Positions 63,478 through 64,000 of a stretch of 64,000 nucleotides of DNA are shown piece by piece. Source of the stretch: Silvania hatchlandensis (lineage in GTDB: Bacteria; Pseudomonadota; Gammaproteobacteria; Enterobacterales; Enterobacteriaceae); assembly GCF_025564065.1 (NCBI RefSeq), contig NZ_JAMGZK010000039.1, positions 1 through 64,000 of the forward strand, in the 5' to 3' direction. The position numbers were made by a program, and so were the translations under genes. Every line of letters begins with the position of its first letter. Position 1 is the first letter of the stretch. The notes under the pieces are model-generated. The model was not told the DNA's origin and searched no databases. It saw nothing but the letters and a program-made list of their open reading frames with translations.

Positions 63478-64000
63478 CTTTCAGATTAGCGTGCTGTGCC
63501 TGGCCGTTACCCTGGTGCTCTACTTCGCCAATAAACGTCTGTATCGCCGTTTCCCAAAGCTGCCGCTGATGCCGCTGGTCCTTACGCCGCTGTTACTGGT
63601 GATGATGCTGGTTTGGGGGCATATCTCCTGGCAGAACTATATCGGCGAATCGCACTGGCTGCTGTGGCTGCTCGGCCCGGCAACCATCGCCTTTGCCGTA
63701 CCGGTGTATGACAATCTCGCCATCATCAAACGCCACTGGATGTCGCTCTCTGCTGGTGTATTAACGGCAACCGTGGTGGCGGTGACCAGCTCCGTGTGGC
63801 TGGCGCGGCTGTTTACCCTGTCGGATGAGATCCAGCGTAGCCTGGCGGTGCGCTCCGTGACCACGCCGTTTGCGCTGGCGGCGGCAAAACCGCTCGGCGG
63901 ACAGCCGGATCTGGTGGCCCTGTTCGTGGTGGTGACCGGGGTATTTGGCATGGCGGTGGGGGATATGCTGTTTTTGCGCCTCGCCATCCGTGAAGGGATG
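63470..64000 (+). CDS. CidB/LrgB family protein, 5' part
   Basis: Membrane protein cut by the window end after 177 codons; a full member has ~230 residues. The ATG at 63470 lies inside the end of the cidA-type gene (ATGACTAA). Family motifs: LGPATIAFAVPVYDNLAIIK and RSVTTPFALAAAKPLGGQPD, continuing with VTGVFGMAVGDML. Several membrane segments. It should act together with its CidA-type partner, possibly as exporter or lysis modulator. Confidence 0.87.
   Translation, partial: MTNFQISVLCLAVTLVLYFANKRLYRRFPKLPLMPLVLTPLLLVMMLVWGHISWQNYIGESHWLLWLLGPATIAFAVPVYDNLAIIKRHWMSLSAGVLTATVVAVTSSVWLARLFTLSDEIQRSLAVRSVTTPFALAAAKPLGGQPDLVALFVVVTGVFGMAVGDMLFLRLAIREGM

Overview
The window is a 64 kb stretch of an enterobacterial chromosome, not a plasmid or phage. 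Nearly every gene is recognisable as a close homologue of an Escherichia coli gene. The order (rrn, metA, aceBAK, iclR, metH, yjbB, rluF, yjbD, lysC, pgi, yjbEFGH, psiE, mal, ubiCA, plsB, dgkA, lexA, dinF, yjbJ, zur, dusA, pspG, qor, dnaB, alr, tyrB, aphA, yjbR, uvrA, ssb, yjcB, pdeC, soxS, soxR, ghxP, yjcE) follows the 90-92 minute region of the E. coli map. High GC, protein divergence from E. coli and the presence of panS and a cidAB-type locus fit a relative such as Enterobacter, Lelliottia or Leclercia. The genus is an inference.

Layout. 1-7,200: end of an rRNA operon, methionine entry (metA), and the glyoxylate bypass (aceB, aceA, aceK) with its repressor iclR convergent to it. 7,200-19,100: cobalamin methionine synthase, a phosphate exporter, a small accessory toxin-antitoxin remnant, rluF, yjbD, panS, lysC and pgi. 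19,100-23,800: the Rcs-type exopolysaccharide operon yjbEFGH and psiE. 23,800-31,600: the divergent maltose regulon malEFG / malK-lamB-malM. 31,600-38,640: ubiCA, plsB, dgkA, lexA-dinF, yjbJ. 38,640-43,650: zur, then an accessory block (cupin protein, TraF-like outer-membrane protein, HigB/HigA-type toxin-antitoxin pair) before dusA and pspG; E. coli carries yjbL/yjbM here. 43,800-50,070: qor, dnaB, alr, tyrB, aphA, yjbR. 50,070-57,320: SOS and redox genes (uvrA, ssb, soxS, soxR), the phosphodiesterase pdeC and the sRNA SraL. 57,400-64,000: a glutathione transferase, purine permease ghxP, antiporter yjcE, a structured non-coding stretch, and a LysR regulator divergent from cidA/cidB-type genes; cidB runs off the end.

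Control circuits visible in the DNA: four met boxes before metA, IclR boxes before both aceB and iclR, CRP and MalT sites between malE and malK, two LexA boxes before lexA and one between uvrA and ssb, a sigma-54 site before pspG, the SoxR operator in a 19-bp promoter spacer, and PurR-like boxes before ghxP.

No wholly new system is evident. The most interesting items are: a toxin gene crippled by an internal deletion beside an intact antitoxin; a lysC leader apparently without the lysine riboswitch; an orphan TraF-type barrel protein and a toxin-antitoxin pair with two matched operators next to dusA; an arginine-rich, rare-codon mini-ORF upstream of pdeC; a shortened LamB surface loop; and a compact multi-hairpin element at about 61.75-61.93 kb.
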